From the NCBI RefSeq assembly GCF_023231945.1, contig NZ_JAJLJH010000001.1, positions 434,001 through 498,000 of the forward strand: DNA of 64,000 nt. The letters run 5' to 3'. The position numbers were made by a program, and so were the translations under genes. Of the stretch, positions 8,418 to 16,857 are shown in pieces; within the stretch, counting starts at the first letter, position 1; every line of letters starts with the position of its first letter. The notes beneath the pieces were generated by a model. It made no database searches and had not been told where the DNA came from. It was given only the letters and a program-made list of their open reading frames with translations. This DNA comes from Scleromatobacter humisilvae. GTDB lineage: Bacteria; Pseudomonadota; Gammaproteobacteria; Burkholderiales; Burkholderiaceae_C.

Positions 8418-10610
8418 ATGAAGATCCTCTCGCACCCTCGCCGTCTCGTTGGCTGCATCGCCCTGGCCGCCATGGCCTCCTCCGTCTCGGCCGCCAACTG
8501 GCAGGGTTACGCGGATCGTCCGAACGCGAAGTTCGAAGTGGACGCCGACAGCGTGGAGGTCAGGAACGGCCAGGTCTTCTTCGCCTACCGGGAGCAACAC
8601 TTCGGCCCCGCGTATCCCAAGCCCATCGTGTCGACGATGTACGCGATCGCCGATTGCGCCGCCCGCAAACGGGCCGACGTCAGCGGCAGCGGCAAGGGCT
8701 ATGAATTGCGCGATGTCTTCGACGGCACGGACCAGGCCGCCCAGCTCGCCCTCGTCTGCCGCCTGGCCCACCTGGCCGGCGGCGAGGCGCGCGATCCCGC
8801 GCTGCGCGTCGCGCAGCAGAGGCCGGCGCCGTCCAGCGCCGAGGACTGGCGCACCTACGACCGCGGCGCCACCACCGTGCGCCAGCTCGATGCCGGGTCG
8901 GTGAAGGCGCACGACGGGCTGGTCTGGTTCAACTACCGCGAGCTGCAGTCCTACGATGCGCCCGAGGCGTTCCGCCGGCCGCTGAGCGGCGTCGTCGATT
9001 GCGGCGCGCGCCGCGGCGCGGATGTCGATCGCGGCCGCTACACCTTGCGCGACGTCCTCGAGGGCACGCAGCAGGCGTCGCAGCTCGATCTCGCCTGCCA
9101 GCTGGCCAAGGCCGCGGCGTCGCCGGAGGCTGCGGCTGCCGCGCCGGCGCCGCAGATCTCGCGCGCCGACGCCGAGATGCTCTGGGAAGAGGCCGTCTAC
9201 ACGTTCGACGGCCTGTCCTACGACTACACGACCTACCGCTTCATCTCGCAGGACGAAGCCACTCACTGCCTCGCCAACTGGCAGTGCCCGCTCGATGCGC
9301 ATCGGCTCGACCAGCGCACCGGCGAACGCAGCAACGAGATCGCACCATGGCTGCGCGACGCGGTCGTCACCACGCTCGGCGACGAGCGCTCGAGGCCCGT
9401 GCACGACCCGAAGACCGACGCCTGGGTCGTCGTGCGCGTGACCGCCCGGCGGCCGGACAAGTTCGACCCGAAGACCCTGCAGCCGATGGCTTGGCTGACC
9501 GCGCACGCCGCCACCGCGCTGCCGTCGCCCGACGCGCTGCGCAGCGATCCGGCGCTGCGCAAGCGAAGCGCGATGAACCGCGTGTTCACCGCCGAACGGC
9601 TGCAGTCGTCGCTGGCCGCTGGCGAGTTCGGCCCCGGCGATCTCGACCGGCCGCTGTCCGGCGGCATGACCCTGCTGACGCGCGCGCTGGCCCGCCACGA
9701 CGAAGCCTTCGCGGCGGCCCTCGTCGCGGCAGGCGCCTCGATCGACGCCTGCGGCACGTCGTATTGCCCGATCGAGTTCGTCATCTCGGCCCAGGACCAC
9801 GCCGGACTGCGCTGGGTGCTCGCGCACGGCGCCCGCGTCGAACGCTCGCAGGCCCGCCCCGGCGCGCTGCCGCCGCTCGTTCTCGCCGCCATGGCCGGCG
9901 ACAAGGAGAGCGCGCAGCTGCTGCTCGACGCCAGGGCCGACCCGCTGGTCGGCGTCGACGACAGCGTGTTCGGCCAGACGCTCCAGCGCTCGCTCGCGTA
10001 CTACGTCTCCGGTGAACAGGCCGACTTCCTCGACTGGATCTACGCCCAGATGGCGCGCGCCGACGAGCGCGGCGGACACTACGCGTGGAAGGCCTGGATC
10101 GAGCAGGGCGGCCGGCGCCAGCCCATCGTCGACGGCGTGACGATCACGCTGCAGGCGCAGCCCTTCCGCATCGTGATGAAGGTGCCCGACCAGACATCCT
10201 TCCGCATCGTGTCGTCGGAAGACGCGGGCTTCCTCGCCGAGACGCGCTCCGCAGTGACGCGGCGCGAGCTGCTGTCCCCGGCGCTGGTGGGCGCCGCCGG
10301 CCCGGACAGCCGTTTCCTGGGCGTCGGCAGCTTCGTCACCCGCAAGGGCGTGCGCGAGTTCGACGGCTCCAGCCTCGAACTGTCCTGGCAGTCCGACCCG
10401 AAATTCGGCAACGGCACGAAGCGCGTGAACGACAGGCGCGGCGAGCACGAGGACGTCCACGAGATCGCGGAGTTCATCGCGCCGTCGGGCACGATCGCCG
10501 CCAAGGACTACGCGCACCACACGATCCACGTGCTCACCGGGCCGATGCCGTGGCACGGCACCGCGAGCGACCTGTACAAGCCGGCGCGGTTCGACATCGT
10601 GATCCGGTAG
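8418..10610 (+). CDS. Exported protein with duplicated N-terminal domain and ankyrin-like repeats
   Basis: A 730-residue protein with a signal peptide (residues 1-25, ending SVSAAN). Residues about 26-115 and 136-230 are two copies of one domain (NWQGYADRPNAKFEVDADSV versus DWRTYDRGATTVRQLDAGSV, each ending in a YxLRDVxxGTxQAxQLxLxC segment), similar in layout to the surface-adhesin E type domain. Residues about 410-520 read as ankyrin-like repeats (DEAFAAALVAAGASIDACG, GLRWVLAHGARVE, DKESAQLLLDARADP). The rest is not recognised. Location is probably periplasmic. The TIR gene follows after 97 bases on the same strand. Confidence 0.6.
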   Translation: MKILSHPRRLVGCIALAAMASSVSAANWQGYADRPNAKFEVDADSVEVRNGQVFFAYREQHFGPAYPKPIVSTMYAIADCAARKRADVSGSGKGYELRDVFDGTDQAAQLALVCRLAHLAGGEARDPALRVAQQRPAPSSAEDWRTYDRGATTVRQLDAGSVKAHDGLVWFNYRELQSYDAPEAFRRPLSGVVDCGARRGADVDRGRYTLRDVLEGTQQASQLDLACQLAKAAASPEAAAAAPAPQISRADAEMLWEEAVYTFDGLSYDYTTYRFISQDEATHCLANWQCPLDAHRLDQRTGERSNEIAPWLRDAVVTTLGDERSRPVHDPKTDAWVVVRVTARRPDKFDPKTLQPMAWLTAHAATALPSPDALRSDPALRKRSAMNRVFTAERLQSSLAAGEFGPGDLDRPLSGGMTLLTRALARHDEAFAAALVAAGASIDACGTSYCPIEFVISAQDHAGLRWVLAHGARVERSQARPGALPPLVLAAMAGDKESAQLLLDARADPLVGVDDSVFGQTLQRSLAYYVSGEQADFLDWIYAQMARADERGGHYAWKAWIEQGGRRQPIVDGVTITLQAQPFRIVMKVPDQTSFRIVSSEDAGFLAETRSAVTRRELLSPALVGAAGPDSRFLGVGSFVTRKGVREFDGSSLELSWQSDPKFGNGTKRVNDRRGEHEDVHEIAEFIAPSGTIAAKDYAHHTIHVLTGPMPWHGTASDLYKPARFDIVIR

Positions 10611-10656
10611 CTTGGGGGGCCGCGGCGCAGGCGGCTGCCGCGGCTGCGCCCCAGCT
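10609..10656 (+). terminator. Possible hairpin terminator
   Basis: An imperfect GC-rich stem (AGCTTGGGG near 10609-10617 against CCCCAGCT at 10649-10656, with an inner GCCGCGGC palindrome pair) starts at the stop codon of the ankyrin-like gene. There is no T run, so termination is uncertain and the TIR gene downstream may still be co-transcribed. Confidence 0.35.
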
Positions 10657-10707
10657 GGCATCATCGAGGATGGAACCATCCGACGCCGGCCGCTGGAGCA
10701 TCCCGTC

Positions 10708-12051
10708 ATGCGCGCAGTCTTCCTGAGCTATGCACGAACCGATCGAGCGCGAATCGACACGCTCTCGGACGACCTGCAAATGCTCGGACACCAGGTCTGG
10801 TTCGACCGTGAACTGACCGGCGGCGTGCACTGGTGGGCAGGCATCCTCAAGGCCATTGCCAGCGCCGATGTCTTCATCTTCGTCGCCTCGCGCGACGCGG
10901 CCGAATCGGTGGCCTGCCGGCGCGAGCTCGAATACGCCCTGGCCCTCGGCCTGCCTATCCTGCCGGTGGCGATGGAAGGCCTGGACGCGATCGGCGCGCT
11001 GCCGCCGTTCATCGAGAGCCTGCAGATCGTCGACTACAGCCACGCCACGAAGGCCGACGCGATCAACCTGGCGCGCGCGCTGGCCGCGCTGCCGCCGCGC
11101 GGCGCGTTGCCCGATCCGCTGCCTGAACCGCCGCCCTGGCCGGCCTCGCCCATCTCCGCGCTGCATCACGAGGCGCGCTCCGATGCGCCGATGAGCTTCG
11201 AGGCGCAGTCGGCATGGCTGCTGCGCCTGCGCGACGCGGTCGGCGCGGCGGAACCGAGCGACGGTGCGCGCGACGCGCTGGCGCAATTTCTGCGACGGCG
11301 CGATCAGTTCCGGGCAACGGGCCAGGAGGCAGATCGGCTCGCTGCGGAGTGGCAGAAACAGCCGGAGCAGCAGTCGCCCGCGGAGTCCGCGGCCAGCCGC
11401 AAGCCGCCAAGCAAGGCGAGGCCTGCGGCGAAGCCCGCGGCCGCACCGCCAGCGGCCAGACCGCCTGCGAGACCGGCCAGCAAGGCACCGACGTCGGGAG
11501 CCACGCCTGCGGCTGCGGCGAGCCCGGCGCCCGAAAGAACCGAACTCACCTCCTTGCTCGAAAGGCAGCGCGAACTGCTGCAATCGACCGGGTCCGCCCA
11601 AGCGGCGAGCGCCCCCCGGGCCGGCGTCGCGTCGGTCCGACACCACAGGTCGCGCCCCTGGTCGAAGTGGCCGGAATATTTCGCCGTCACCCTCTTGCCA
11701 GTGCTCGCCTTCGTGGCCATCGCCGAGCTCGGCGTGCACCGCGGGTTCTGGATGACCGACTGGATCGTCACGACCTGGAGGAACTCCGGCCTCGCCGGCT
11801 CCGTCTCGAACGCCGTGCTGCTGATCGCGGGGGCCATCGCCATCGTCGTCGCGACGTGGCTCATCGCCGACATCCAGATCTGCGTCAGTGCCGAGGATCG
11901 CTGGATGACCTCGCTGTTCGGCCTGCCACTGACGCTTTTCATCGGCTACACCGTCGCGGGCCTGCTGGTCGATGGCTCCGGCGTCCATGTGGCAAGCCTG
12001 GCGCTGCTCGTGCACCTGTCGACGCAGTTGTACCTGGTCGTCATGGACTAG
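10708..12051 (+). CDS. Membrane-anchored TIR-domain protein
   Basis: A 447-residue protein. Residues 1-130 form a TIR domain: FLSYARTDR at the start, VWFDRELTGGVHWWAGI, a hydrophobic strand VFIFVAS, and CRRELEYALALGLPILPV, where the Glu matches the catalytic glutamate of TIR NAD hydrolases. A helical segment (about 165-215) and an Ala/Pro-rich linker (about 225-290) follow. The C-terminus has about four transmembrane helices between residues 325 and 446. Bacterial TIR proteins commonly hydrolyse NAD or signal in anti-phage defence. The start ATG at 10708 puts FLSY near the N-terminus as usual. Function here is inferred from the fold only. Confidence 0.8.
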   Translation: MRAVFLSYARTDRARIDTLSDDLQMLGHQVWFDRELTGGVHWWAGILKAIASADVFIFVASRDAAESVACRRELEYALALGLPILPVAMEGLDAIGALPPFIESLQIVDYSHATKADAINLARALAALPPRGALPDPLPEPPPWPASPISALHHEARSDAPMSFEAQSAWLLRLRDAVGAAEPSDGARDALAQFLRRRDQFRATGQEADRLAAEWQKQPEQQSPAESAASRKPPSKARPAAKPAAAPPAARPPARPASKAPTSGATPAAAASPAPERTELTSLLERQRELLQSTGSAQAASAPRAGVASVRHHRSRPWSKWPEYFAVTLLPVLAFVAIAELGVHRGFWMTDWIVTTWRNSGLAGSVSNAVLLIAGAIAIVVATWLIADIQICVSAEDRWMTSLFGLPLTLFIGYTVAGLLVDGSGVHVASLALLVHLSTQLYLVVMD

Positions 12052-12060
12052 GCTGTCTCG

Positions 12061-12627
12061 TCAAGCGCCCTGCCGCCTTCGCCAGACACCCCACCCGTCC
12101 CACCCCCGGCATGCCACCGCCGCCATCGCCGCGGTCACCGCCAGCATCGCCGCCATGTGCACCGCGACCGCCGCGAGCGCCAGCGCCATCGAGCCCGACG
12201 CCGTGATCTCGCGCGCCGGCGAGCCGGACAGGCACAGCGGGATCAGCGCCGGCACCAGCATCATGCCGGCGCCGTGGACGAGTCCCATCGCGGCCGACCA
12301 CAGCGTCAGCCCGGCCTGGCCGGCCGCTGCGTGCAGGCATTGCGGCAGGTGCCCCGACACGTGGACGGCCGCGACGAAGACGGCCAGGCCGCCCGCGACC
12401 CACGGCAGCACGCCGCGCTGCGCGACCAGGCCCAGCGCCGCCAGCGCGGCGATCAGCGCGACCGAGGCGGCGTGGCCGATCGCGATCGGCGCCAGCGCCT
12501 GCCACGCGCGCGCATGCGCGCCCTCGCGCACGCCGCGCGCGGCCACGAAGGCCCAGCCGGTGGCGGGGTTGAGGCCGTGCAGCGCGCCGACGCCGGCGAC
12601 GGCGAGCCAGGGCCAGACGCCGGTCAT
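12061..12627 (-). CDS. Polytopic membrane protein
   Basis: A 188-residue inner-membrane protein with about five or six hydrophobic helices. The first helix contains GALHGLNPATGWAFV, which resembles the metal-binding helix of UreH/NicO-type nickel/cobalt transporters (HAxxPGH) but is not a clear match. It ends the minus-strand operon that includes DUF899, 14 bases after that gene. Function is unknown; a metal-related or accessory transport role is a guess. Confidence 0.6.
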   Translation of the reverse strand: MTGVWPWLAVAGVGALHGLNPATGWAFVAARGVREGAHARAWQALAPIAIGHAASVALIAALAALGLVAQRGVLPWVAGGLAVFVAAVHVSGHLPQCLHAAAGQAGLTLWSAAMGLVHGAGMMLVPALIPLCLSGSPAREITASGSMALALAAVAVHMAAMLAVTAAMAAVACRGWDGWGVWRRRQGA

Positions 12628-12641
12628 GCCGCGACTCCGGC

Positions 12642-13418
12642 TCAGGCGCGCGAGGCGCAGCAGGACGACGTCGCCACGGCCGGCGCCGACTCGTAGCGGT
12701 CGTGGTGCCGCACCCACTGCATGCCGTAGTCGTCGCCGTCTTCCCCGCGGCCCTGCGGCGCCATGTCCAGCATGTCGTAGGTCATCATCATCGCCTCCAC
12801 GCCGCGGCCGAAGGTGGAGTAGGTGTGGAACACCTCGCCCGCGTCGTCCTTGTAGAAGAAGCTGATGCCCGGCGCCTCTTCCTGCGGGAAGCCGGTCATG
12901 CGGTAGTTGTAGTAGACCTCGCCGCCGATGCGGGTCTCGGGCGGGAAGCTGACGGCGAAGTCGGTGTTGAAGTCGTTGCCGCTGGCCGAGGCCCACTTGA
13001 ACTGCCAGCCCATGCGTTGGCGGAAGCGCTCGATCTCGGCCAGCGGCGCGCGCGAGACGAGCAGCACGGTGAGGTCGCGCTGCTCCAGGTGCACCTGCGC
13101 GCCGACCAGGTGGTCGGCCATGAACGAGCAGCTCTTGCAGCCCTGCTCCCAGCCCGGCGCGAGCATGAAGTGCTGCACCATCAGCTGGCGGCGGCCGTCG
13201 AACAGCTCGGCCAGCGTGCGTCGGCCGGCGGGCGTGTCGAAGACGTAGGACTTGTCGATGCGCACCCACGGCAGCGCGCGGCGCTCGCGCGCGATCTGGT
13301 CGCGCTGGTGCGTCAGCGCCTTCTCGCGCTCGAGCAGCGCGCGCCGCTGGACGAGCCAGTCGTAGCGCGAGACGACGGGATGATGGGCGCCGTTGCCGGG
13401 CATCGTGATCGTGTTCAT
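12642..13418 (-). CDS. DUF899 thioredoxin-like protein
   Basis: A 258-residue protein of the DUF899 family, related to thioredoxins and sometimes annotated as dithiol-disulfide isomerase. A redox-like GCKSCSFMADHL motif sits about residue 95, followed by the family stretch WQFKWASASGNDFNTDF and VFHTYSTFGRGVE. Start ATG 13418 is supported by AAGGAG seven bases upstream. It is in an operon behind a beta-propeller gene and a regulator. Substrate is unknown. Confidence 0.85.
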   Translation of the reverse strand: MNTITMPGNGAHHPVVSRYDWLVQRRALLEREKALTHQRDQIARERRALPWVRIDKSYVFDTPAGRRTLAELFDGRRQLMVQHFMLAPGWEQGCKSCSFMADHLVGAQVHLEQRDLTVLLVSRAPLAEIERFRQRMGWQFKWASASGNDFNTDFAVSFPPETRIGGEVYYNYRMTGFPQEEAPGISFFYKDDAGEVFHTYSTFGRGVEAMMMTYDMLDMAPQGRGEDGDDYGMQWVRHHDRYESAPAVATSSCCASRA

Positions 13419-13471
13419 GGTCAGCTCCTTGGGTCGGTTGAAGAAACGGGGTTGTCCGCCTGAATGACGAG

Positions 13472-14137
13472 TCAGGCCGGCACCTTGGCGGGACGACGCA
13501 CCGCGCGCACCTTGCCGCTGCGCCCGCCGCCGCAATAGAAGAGGTCGCCGCCGTCCGACTCCAGCCCGCTGACGCCCGTGCCCGCGGGCATCTCGAGGCG
13601 CTCGAGCACCGTGCCGTCGGCGGGGTCGATGTGGCGCAGCTCGCTCTCGTCGCCTTCCCAGGTGCCGTGCCACAGCTCGCCGTCGACCCAGGTCACGCCG
13701 GTGACGAAGCGGTCGGACTCGATCGTGCGCAGGATGTCGCCATTGGACGGATCGACCTGGTGGATCCGGCGATCGCGATGCTGGCCTACCCACAGGCTGC
13801 CCTCGGCCCAGGTCAGGCCCGAGTCGCCGCCCTTGCCCGGCGCCGGGATCGAGGCCAGCACTCGGCCCGTGGCCGGCTCGATCTTGTCGATACGCTGCTC
13901 GGCGATCTGCCAGAGGTGCTTGCCGTCGAATGCGGTGCCGGCGTCGGCGCTGCGCTCGATCCGGCGCGTGGGCTCGCCGCTGGCCGGGTCGATGGCGACC
14001 AGCGCGGGGCCGGTGGCCGCCCAGATGCGCTGGCCGTCGAAGCTGACGCCGCCGACGTTGTGCGCCTCGTCGAACGGGCCGTACTCGCGCAAGATCTCGG
14101 CCGGCCGCTTCGCTGCCTGGGATTTCGGGGAGGTCAT
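13472..14137 (-). CDS. Beta-propeller protein (Vgb/SMP-30-like)
   Basis: A 221-residue cytoplasmic protein built of repeated blades of about 40 residues with a WxG/DxxLWxxD pattern (GQRIWAATGPALVAIDPASG, GKHLWQIAEQRIDKIEPATG, GSLWVGQHRDRRIHQVDP, GELWHGTWEGDESELRHIDP). This resembles the virginiamycin B lyase/SMP-30 propellers. No signal peptide. It lies 44 bases after the regulator gene and 53 bases before DUF899. The ligand is unknown. Confidence 0.7.
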   Translation of the reverse strand: MTSPKSQAAKRPAEILREYGPFDEAHNVGGVSFDGQRIWAATGPALVAIDPASGEPTRRIERSADAGTAFDGKHLWQIAEQRIDKIEPATGRVLASIPAPGKGGDSGLTWAEGSLWVGQHRDRRIHQVDPSNGDILRTIESDRFVTGVTWVDGELWHGTWEGDESELRHIDPADGTVLERLEMPAGTGVSGLESDGGDLFYCGGGRSGKVRAVRRPAKVPA

Positions 14138-14181
14138 CGTCGAGTCCTTCGCTGCGCCGACGTGGCGCGATGGAAGTGACT

Positions 14182-15402
14182 CTACTCAGACGGCAGCGCA
14201 GCGGGGAGTAGCAAGATCGTCGTGAATCCGGTCAGCGGCGGCGCGAGCCAGCGCTGCGCCCGCGCCCGGCCGAGCGCACGCACGCCGCCGTCGGCCTCCA
14301 GCTCGGCCAGTGCGCGCTGCACCGTCCGCTGGCTCGCGCCGAGCGCCAGGGCGAGCGCCGACGTCGACCACGGCGCACCGTCCGACAGCAGCGCCAGCAG
14401 CGACGCCTGCTCGCCCTCGATCGGCGGCGCGAGCACGGCGACCGCCCGCGCGGCGAGCGGCCGCAGCGCGAAGCCGCGCGCCGTCGCCTCGATGGTGGCC
14501 ATGTCCCGGACCAGCGCGCGCAGCCGGCCGATCTCGACGCGCAGCCGCGCGCGGTGCGTCTCGTCCGGCTCGCGAAAGCCGAACGCGCCCGCGATCAGCG
14601 TCTCGCGGTCGACGTCGCCCGGCCAGGCCTGCGCGAGCGCGCGGGCCAGCGCGAACAGCACCGGCCGGCGCGCGAGCGGGCACCACGCTGAGCCGACGCC
14701 GACGCCGCGCCGGCACGCATCGACGACCAGCGTCGCCGACGCCAGCAGCGCCGCGACGTCGTCCAGGCGCAGCGACAGCTCGCCATCGGCATCGAGGCGG
14801 CGCGCCGCCGGCCGGTCGAACGCCTCGCGGGCGCGCGCCACCTCGGCGAGCAGCGCCGGCACCCGCGCGCGTGACGCGGCCTCGTGCGCGCGCGCGAGCG
14901 CCGCCTGCGCCTGCGCGACACGCAGCGAGCGCAGCGCCAGCTCGGCCGCGCTCAGCTCGGCCACGGCGGACAGCGCCGGCGTCAGGGCGCGCGCGTCGAG
15001 CGAATCCAGCGTGGCGGCGGCTTCGCCCAGTCGTCCCAGCAGCAGCAGGCGGCGCGCGGCGATCAGGCGCGCCTGCATCGCGTTGCCGCGGTCGGCGTGG
15101 GCCTCGAGCGTGGCCGTCGCCGCCGCCAGCGCGCGCGGCGAGCCCGCAAAGTCGCGCATCGCCAGCGCGACCTCGGCCTCCGCGACGACGCAGCGCGCCC
15201 GCGCGAGCTCCTCGTGCGAGCCGAAGGCGCGCGCCGCTCGGCGCAGCAGCTCGCGCGAGCGCGCGTAGTCGCCCAGCTGCGCCATCGCGATGCCGCGCAG
15301 CGCCAGCGCCGGCGGATCGTCGCGCAGCGCGACGCGCTTGAGCGCGCCGAGCGCGTCGCCCGCAGCGAGCGCGCGGGCGGAGGCGGCGATCAGGGAATCC
15401 AT
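14182..15402 (-). CDS. Helix-turn-helix regulator with TPR-like N-terminus
   Basis: A 406-residue putative transcription factor. Residues 1-190 are Ala-rich helical hairpins of TPR type. Residues about 215-305 contain an OmpR-like winged-helix segment (DRETLIAGAFGFREPDETHR then LRVEIGRLRALVRDM). Residues about 335-390 contain a second helix-turn-helix (WSTSALALALGASQRTVQRA). It is the first gene of the operon with the propeller and DUF899 genes, and it is likely to control them. The inducer is unknown. Confidence 0.72.
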   Translation of the reverse strand: MDSLIAASARALAAGDALGALKRVALRDDPPALALRGIAMAQLGDYARSRELLRRAARAFGSHEELARARCVVAEAEVALAMRDFAGSPRALAAATATLEAHADRGNAMQARLIAARRLLLLGRLGEAAATLDSLDARALTPALSAVAELSAAELALRSLRVAQAQAALARAHEAASRARVPALLAEVARAREAFDRPAARRLDADGELSLRLDDVAALLASATLVVDACRRGVGVGSAWCPLARRPVLFALARALAQAWPGDVDRETLIAGAFGFREPDETHRARLRVEIGRLRALVRDMATIEATARGFALRPLAARAVAVLAPPIEGEQASLLALLSDGAPWSTSALALALGASQRTVQRALAELEADGGVRALGRARAQRWLAPPLTGFTTILLLPAALPSE

Positions 15403-15482
15403 GGATGCAAGGCTAACCGGTCGCGCCGATAGCGCCGGAATGCGTGATCCCGCGTGTCGGGCGTGTCGGCGCGGAACAGCTG

Positions 15483-15495
15483 TGACGAGACGTCA
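15483..15495. promoter_or_regulatory. Palindrome TGACGAGACGTCA, possible operator
   Basis: A perfect 5-bp inverted repeat around a 3-base centre, in the 199-bp divergent region between the helix-turn-helix regulator and the small exported protein at 15602. It is a candidate operator for the adjacent regulator; nothing else supports it. Confidence 0.35.
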
Positions 15496-15601
15496 ACGGG
15501 CGCCAAACTTTACGCAGGTCCGGCCTCCAGCCCGGAGGCGCGGCGCCGATGAACGACGGCATGGAGGGAACGCATCGTTCCCGTCGTGGAAGGACAACGA
15601 C

Positions 15602-16018
15602 ATGCGCCCATTCGCCGCCCCGCTCTGCCTCGCCGCAGCGCTTCTCGCCTCCGCCGCAGGGGCCCGTGCCGAGACCCTCGAGAAGGTGCGGCACGACTTC
15701 GCCCAGCTGGTCTACGAGGACGCCGGCCCCGACATCAACCGCGACCGGCCGCAGCCGCTGCTGCGCGCGGTCGTCGTGCTGCGCGTCAAGCTCAACGAGC
15801 TCGGGCACTGGACGGCCGACGTGATCCGCGACAACGACGAGCAGCCCGAGATGACGCGCAAGGCGCTCGCGAGCGTCGCGCATCTCGCGCGCACGCTGGA
15901 GGTGTCGGCCGAGGCCTCCGAGAAGCTGCGCCGCGAGGGCTTCCTCGAGGTCTGGCTGTTCCAGAACGACGGCCGCTTCGCGCTGAAGACGCTGGCGTTG
16001 CCGCAGCGCGGGCTCTGA
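15602..16018 (+). CDS. Small exported protein, unknown function
   Basis: A 138-residue protein with a clear signal peptide (residues 1-23, ending GARAE). The mature part is charged and mostly helical (EKVRHDFAQLVYEDAG, RVKLNELGHWTADVI, KALASVAHLARTLEVSAEAS), then a short strand region at the end. AAGGAC precedes the ATG. No family recognised. It is divergent from the regulator operon and convergent with otsB. Confidence 0.6.
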   Translation: MRPFAAPLCLAAALLASAAGARAETLEKVRHDFAQLVYEDAGPDINRDRPQPLLRAVVVLRVKLNELGHWTADVIRDNDEQPEMTRKALASVAHLARTLEVSAEASEKLRREGFLEVWLFQNDGRFALKTLALPQRGL

Positions 16019-16077
16019 AGCCGGCGACAGGCAGGCGGCGGCGGCCGCACGGCCGCGCCTGATCGGCCCGGGGGCGT

Positions 16078-16857
16078 TCAGCCGACGAGCGCGAGGATGC
16101 GATCGAGCACGCCCGCCATCTCGTGCGGGCCGTCGATGCAGAAGCGCGCGGCCGAGGCGCGGCGCCCGCAGCCGATGCGCACCGTCACCCAGCCGTGCTG
16201 AGCGGCGGCGAACACGGGCTCGTCGTTGACGTCGTCGCCGGCGAAGAACGCGGACTGGACGCCGGCGCGCTCGATGAGGCGGCGCACGGCCACGGCCTTG
16301 TCGGGCGCGTCGGCGGCGACCGCGTTGTAGACCAGCTTGCCGCCGAACACGTGCAGCGTGGCCGTGAAGCCGGCCAGCACGTCCTCGATCATCGCGCTGG
16401 CGGCGTCGCGGTCGGGCGCGGTGCGGAAGTGCAGCGCGAGGGACTGGCCCTTGTCCTCGATGGCCACGCCGGCGCGGGCCAGGCCGTCCGCGCGCTCGCG
16501 CAGGCGCGCGCGCAGCGCGTCGAGCGCGTGATGCGCGCGCGCGGCGGCCTCGGGGTCGCCGTCGTCCTCGGCGCCGTGGTTGCCGACGATCCACGCCGGC
16601 ACGAAGCCGAGGCGCTCGCGCACGTCGGCGATGCGGCGGCCGGTGACGATGGCCACGGGGCGAAGGCGCGCCAGCTTCTCCAGGCGCAGCGCGATCGTCG
16701 CGGAGACCTGGACGTCGTCGGGCCGCGCCCGGATCGGCGCCAGCGTGCCGTCGAAGTCGAACGCGAACAGCGCGGGCGAGCGCACCAGGCCGGTCAGCGC
16801 GGCCAGGCCTTGCGGCCCCAGCAGCGGCCGCAGCATCGCGGGATTCGGGCCCGCCAT
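16078..16857 (-). CDS. otsB: Trehalose-6-phosphate phosphatase
   Basis: Removes phosphate from trehalose-6-phosphate to give trehalose. The 259-residue HAD-superfamily enzyme has the nucleophile motif FAFDFDGTLAPI (about residue 34), motif II-like AIVTGRRIADV, the substrate-cap motif WIVGNHGAE, and the acidic motif FFAGDDVNDEPVF. The ATG overlaps the stop of the upstream otsA gene by one base, so the two steps of trehalose synthesis are translationally coupled. Confidence 0.93.
   Translation of the reverse strand: MAGPNPAMLRPLLGPQGLAALTGLVRSPALFAFDFDGTLAPIRARPDDVQVSATIALRLEKLARLRPVAIVTGRRIADVRERLGFVPAWIVGNHGAEDDGDPEAAARAHHALDALRARLRERADGLARAGVAIEDKGQSLALHFRTAPDRDAASAMIEDVLAGFTATLHVFGGKLVYNAVAADAPDKAVAVRRLIERAGVQSAFFAGDDVNDEPVFAAAQHGWVTVRIGCGRRASAARFCIDGPHEMAGVLDRILALVG

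Noticed and set aside
8394-10709. 771-codon minus-strand open frame
   Set aside because: Antisense to the exported ankyrin-like gene, which has a signal peptide and an internal repeat; the antisense product is composition-driven.
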